NCBI RefSeq assembly: GCF_020559915.1
Contig: NZ_JAJCLZ010000047.1
Location: 1 to 7,746 of the forward strand
DNA: 7,746 bases
Direction: 5' to 3'
Origin: Ruminococcus sp. 210702-SL.1.03
GTDB lineage: Bacteria; Bacillota; Clostridia; Oscillospirales; Ruminococcaceae
Shown here: positions 5,358 through 7,746 of the stretch, one piece after another
Layout: each line of letters opens with the position of its first letter
Position numbering within the stretch: position 1 is the stretch's first letter
Notes under the pieces: model-generated
Databases searched by the model: none
Seen by the model: only the letters and a program-made list of their open reading frames with translations
Told to the model about the DNA's origin: nothing
Translations under genes and position numbers: made by a program

Positions 5358-6902
5358 ATGCCGACAGTAACGGTAATACAGCCGACAATCACAGAAGAAC
5401 AAAATACGAAGATCCGTTGTGCCGCATATTGCAGAGTAAGTTCAGACAGCGAAGATCAGCTTAATTCCTTTATGGCTCAGACAAGATACTACAGTCAGTT
5501 TTTTGAGAACTCCGAAACGGAAGAACTGATCGATCTGTACGCCGACGAGGGTATAACAGGTACCCGTGAGGACAAGCGTGACGAGTTTCAGAGAATGATA
5601 AAAGATTGCCGCAAAGGGAGGATAGACAGGATATACACCAAGTCTATCAGCCGATTTGCCCGAAACACTAAAGATTGTCTGAAAAACGTTCGTGAACTGA
5701 AATCTCTTGGTATTACGGTGTTTTTCGAGAAAGAGAATATCGATACAGCTAATATGACCGATGAAATGATGATAACAATAATGGGCGGTCTGGCTCAGGA
5801 GGAATCGACTTCGATTTCGCAGAATATGCGGTGGAGCATAAAAAAGCGAATGGAAAACGGCACAATGAAAATGTGCAACTCGGTGTTTGGATATGAACTT
5901 GTCAACGGTGAATTGATCTTAAATCAGGATGAAGCCCGGATAGTCAGAAAAATATTTGATTGGTATCTGAACGGATACGGAAGTGAAAAAATCGCTCAGA
6001 TGTTAAATGAAATGGGAATTGGAAAAAGAGGTAGATCATGCCACTGGACAGGACCTACCGTGAGAGTTATGCTTAAAAATGAAAAATACATCGGAGATCA
6101 GCTGTTTCAGAAACGGTTTACAACAACCGTTTTGCCTCGTAAAAATTTGCCGAACAGAGGAGAATTACCTCAGTATTATTACACCGGATGTCATGAAGCC
6201 GTCATTTCAAAAGATGTATTTGACAGAGTGCAGGAATTAATACGTCTTCGGGGTGAAAATAAGCGGAATGAAAGCCGCGGTAATATACTGTCCAAGAAAA
6301 TCAAATGCGGTGAATGCGGAACTACTTTCCGTATGAAAAATTGCAGAGGAAAAATATATTGGGTTTGCAGACTTCATACCGATGAAATAGAAAAGTGCTC
6401 GGTAAAACCAATAAATCAAGATAATATCCACTCTGCTTTTATCAGATTATGCAATAAACTTTGGTACAATTACAAACAAATCCTTGTACCTTTTCAAACA
6501 GCGCTGCATGATCTGAAACTCCGAAAACTCAGCAGTAAAACTCAGGTAATGGACATTCACAAGCAAACCGCCAAGCTTCGTGAACAGACACACGTCCTTG
6601 CAAGACTGAAAACCAAAGGGTTTCTGGACGAGGTAAAATACATTGAGCAGACTACGGAGCTTACAGCAAAAATCAATAAGCTGCAGGCCGAACTGAAAAA
6701 GCTTACCCGTTCCGATGACGAGGACGAAACAATTGACCAAATAGAAATGCTGATAGACTTTTTTGAAAAACAAAGTAATCCAATAACAGAATTTGACGAG
6801 TCGACGTTTGAGGGCATAGTTGAAAAGATCGTTGTGATAAATCAGCATGAGCTGGAATTTCACTTAATCGGCGGTTTAAAATTTAATGAGAAGATAAAAT
6901 AG
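5358..6902 (+). CDS. Large serine recombinase (integrase/excisionase of the element)
   Basis: At 514 aa it is within the usual large serine recombinase range. GGAG lies nine bases before the ATG. The N-terminal resolvase domain (about 18-160) has AAYCRVSSDSEDQ with probable nucleophile Ser28, YADEGITGTREDKRDEFQRM (61-80), KSISRFARNTKD (95-106) with the catalytic Arg pair, and GGLAQEESTSIS (143-154). The recombinase DNA-binding domain (about 176-295) has FGYE, EARIVRKIFDWYLNG, WTGPTVRVMLKNEKYIGD. A zinc ribbon (about 317-347) has CGEC, C337 and C347. A coiled coil (about 385-450, Leu/Lys/Glu-rich) matches the motif that controls synapsis and directionality. All parts look intact. It should catalyse attP x attB integration through a serine-DNA link, and excision with a directionality factor. 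It is last in a tight small-gene operon, followed by a second recombinase-like gene. Confidence 0.95.
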   Translation: MPTVTVIQPTITEEQNTKIRCAAYCRVSSDSEDQLNSFMAQTRYYSQFFENSETEELIDLYADEGITGTREDKRDEFQRMIKDCRKGRIDRIYTKSISRFARNTKDCLKNVRELKSLGITVFFEKENIDTANMTDEMMITIMGGLAQEESTSISQNMRWSIKKRMENGTMKMCNSVFGYELVNGELILNQDEARIVRKIFDWYLNGYGSEKIAQMLNEMGIGKRGRSCHWTGPTVRVMLKNEKYIGDQLFQKRFTTTVLPRKNLPNRGELPQYYYTGCHEAVISKDVFDRVQELIRLRGENKRNESRGNILSKKIKCGECGTTFRMKNCRGKIYWVCRLHTDEIEKCSVKPINQDNIHSAFIRLCNKLWYNYKQILVPFQTALHDLKLRKLSSKTQVMDIHKQTAKLREQTHVLARLKTKGFLDEVKYIEQTTELTAKINKLQAELKKLTRSDDEDETIDQIEMLIDFFEKQSNPITEFDESTFEGIVEKIVVINQHELEFHLIGGLKFNEKIK

Positions 6903-6927
6903 ACAATTTCTACATCATAAATTTATT

Positions 6928-6954
6928 GCCTTTGGATATAGCTATTTCAAAGGC
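6928..6954 (+). repeat. Hairpin between the two recombinase genes
   Basis: GCCTTTG (6928-6934) pairs with CAAAGGC (6948-6954) over 7 bp with a 13-base loop, followed by TTTATGG. The T-run is poor, so it is at best a weak attenuator or an mRNA processing/stability element in the 87-base gap. Confidence 0.45.
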
Positions 6955-6989
6955 TTTATGGTATTGTTGTTTTCGGAGGTGAAATTAAT

Positions 6990-7746
6990 ATGCTCAAAAA
7001 CAGAGTAATCCCATTCGGCTACTGCATGAAAAACGGCGAAATAACCACCGAGCCTAAAGAGGTTTACGCAGTTGCAACAATTTTCAGCGAATATCTTAAT
7101 GGCAAAAGTCTTTTGCAGATTGCAAAGCTTATGGAGTCCGAAAAAATCCGATACAACAGTGATTCCGATCATTGGAACAAAAACATGGTCAAGCGGATCA
7201 TAGAAAATGAAAAGTATCTGGGAACTGACAAATATCCGCAGTTGATCGATGAGGATATCTTCAGACAAGCAAATGAAAAGCGAGTGAGAAAAGCAAATTC
7301 ACTTTGCACAATTTCAGAAGACCTATCGGAAATCCGAAAGGTTACATACTGCGCCGAATGCGGAGAAAAGGTTTTCAGAAAAACCAACGGCAAGGGTCGT
7401 GAATACTGGAATTGTGAAAACCCCGACTGCTTTAAATTTGAATATCGCATGACAGATCAGATGATAATGGGAGCAGTGATCACTGTTCTGAACTCTGCTG
7501 CTGCAAACCCAAGTTTAATTGAATGCGGCGGAGAGGTCAGCACATATTCCCCGACATCAGACATAGTCAGTCAGCAGAATGAGATAAATCGGATGACCGA
7601 TGTATCTCAGATCAATTTTGAAAGAATAAAATCTGAGATCTTCAAGCTTGCCGAAATGAAATACGACTGCTGTACCTACAGCGACAGTCCGCAAAAAACA
7701 GAGAAAATCAAGGCTGTTCTTAAAGACCACGAGCAATTAAATACAT
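6990..7746 (+). CDS. Recombinase-family protein lacking the catalytic resolvase domain (3' end beyond window)
   Basis: GGAGG (6975-6979) lies ten bases before the ATG; 252 codons are open to the right edge. The first residues, MLKNRVIPFGYCMKNGEITT, align with residue ~171 onward of the upstream recombinase (MKMCNSVFGYELVNGEL), which is the start of its DNA-binding domain. Then come EVYAVATIFSEYLNGKSLLQ, HWNKNMVKRIIENEKYLGTD (61-80) and QLIDEDIFRQANEKRVR (84-100), equivalent to the recombinase-domain core, and a zinc ribbon with Cys121, Cys124, Cys142 and Cys147. A helical, partly coiled-coil region begins after about 190. No YxRVS, no SRFARN and no room for them: the upstream gene ends only 87 bases before. 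It should bind att-type DNA or the partner recombinase but cannot cut DNA. Clean start signals argue for a genuine gene and not a truncation. Roles as directionality factor, heteromer subunit or competitor are inference. Confidence 0.85.
   Translation, partial: MLKNRVIPFGYCMKNGEITTEPKEVYAVATIFSEYLNGKSLLQIAKLMESEKIRYNSDSDHWNKNMVKRIIENEKYLGTDKYPQLIDEDIFRQANEKRVRKANSLCTISEDLSEIRKVTYCAECGEKVFRKTNGKGREYWNCENPDCFKFEYRMTDQMIMGAVITVLNSAAANPSLIECGGEVSTYSPTSDIVSQQNEINRMTDVSQINFERIKSEIFKLAEMKYDCCTYSDSPQKTEKIKAVLKDHEQLNT

Noticed and set aside
6447..6863. Minus-strand open frames beneath the serine recombinase, and similar ones at 6942-7450
   Set aside because: Both lie opposite clear recombinase-family genes with good domain motifs; they are antisense shadows with no start signals.

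Overview
The window looks like a Gram-positive gut anaerobe of the Clostridia, most likely a Ruminococcus-type Oscillospiraceae. Evidence is the strong GGAGG ribosome-binding sites, the standard stop codons, Thr-rich cell-surface linkers, secreted proteins with DxDxDG calcium loops, and a mobile-element cassette of a kind common in that group. The genus is an inference from style, not a proven assignment.

Bases 1-3390 are visibly AT-rich and carry surface or secreted proteins. First comes the C-terminal part of a large secreted protein (2-1099, open at the left edge) with calcium-binding loops and an Amidase_6-like cysteine domain. It is coupled by an ATGA overlap to a small membrane-anchored protein (1096-1623) that could be its immunity partner. 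After a terminator (1664-1702) and a good promoter (1826-1854) lies a membrane-anchored protein with a Thr-rich stalk and three PPC-like beta domains (1897-3319). Its reading frame is interrupted by a +1 shift at a GGG TAG site near 2020-2025. Two terminators (3342-3390 and 3394-3429) close this half.

From about 3440 the base composition changes and a mobile-element module begins, all on the plus strand. A 14-bp hairpin that buries the ribosome-binding site (3479-3516) precedes a small sigma-70 region-4-like regulator (3524-3964). Then come about 485 bases with no convincing gene but at least nine local hairpins, here called a candidate structured RNA (3965-4413). A tight operon follows: a Cys-rich mini-protein, a MazF/PemK endoribonuclease, a 52-aa acidic protein, a DUF3789-like 42-aa membrane peptide, a full large serine recombinase (5358-6902), and the start of a second recombinase-like protein (6990 to the right edge) that has the DNA-binding and zinc-ribbon parts but no catalytic resolvase domain.

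The right half reads as the integration/excision and maintenance end of an integrative element. The sigma-like protein is probably the regulator, MazF a stability factor, and the two recombinase-family proteins the integration machinery. The observations most worth follow-up are the structured RNA candidate, the masked ribosome-binding site, the catalytic-domain-less recombinase paralogue and the frameshift in the PPC protein.
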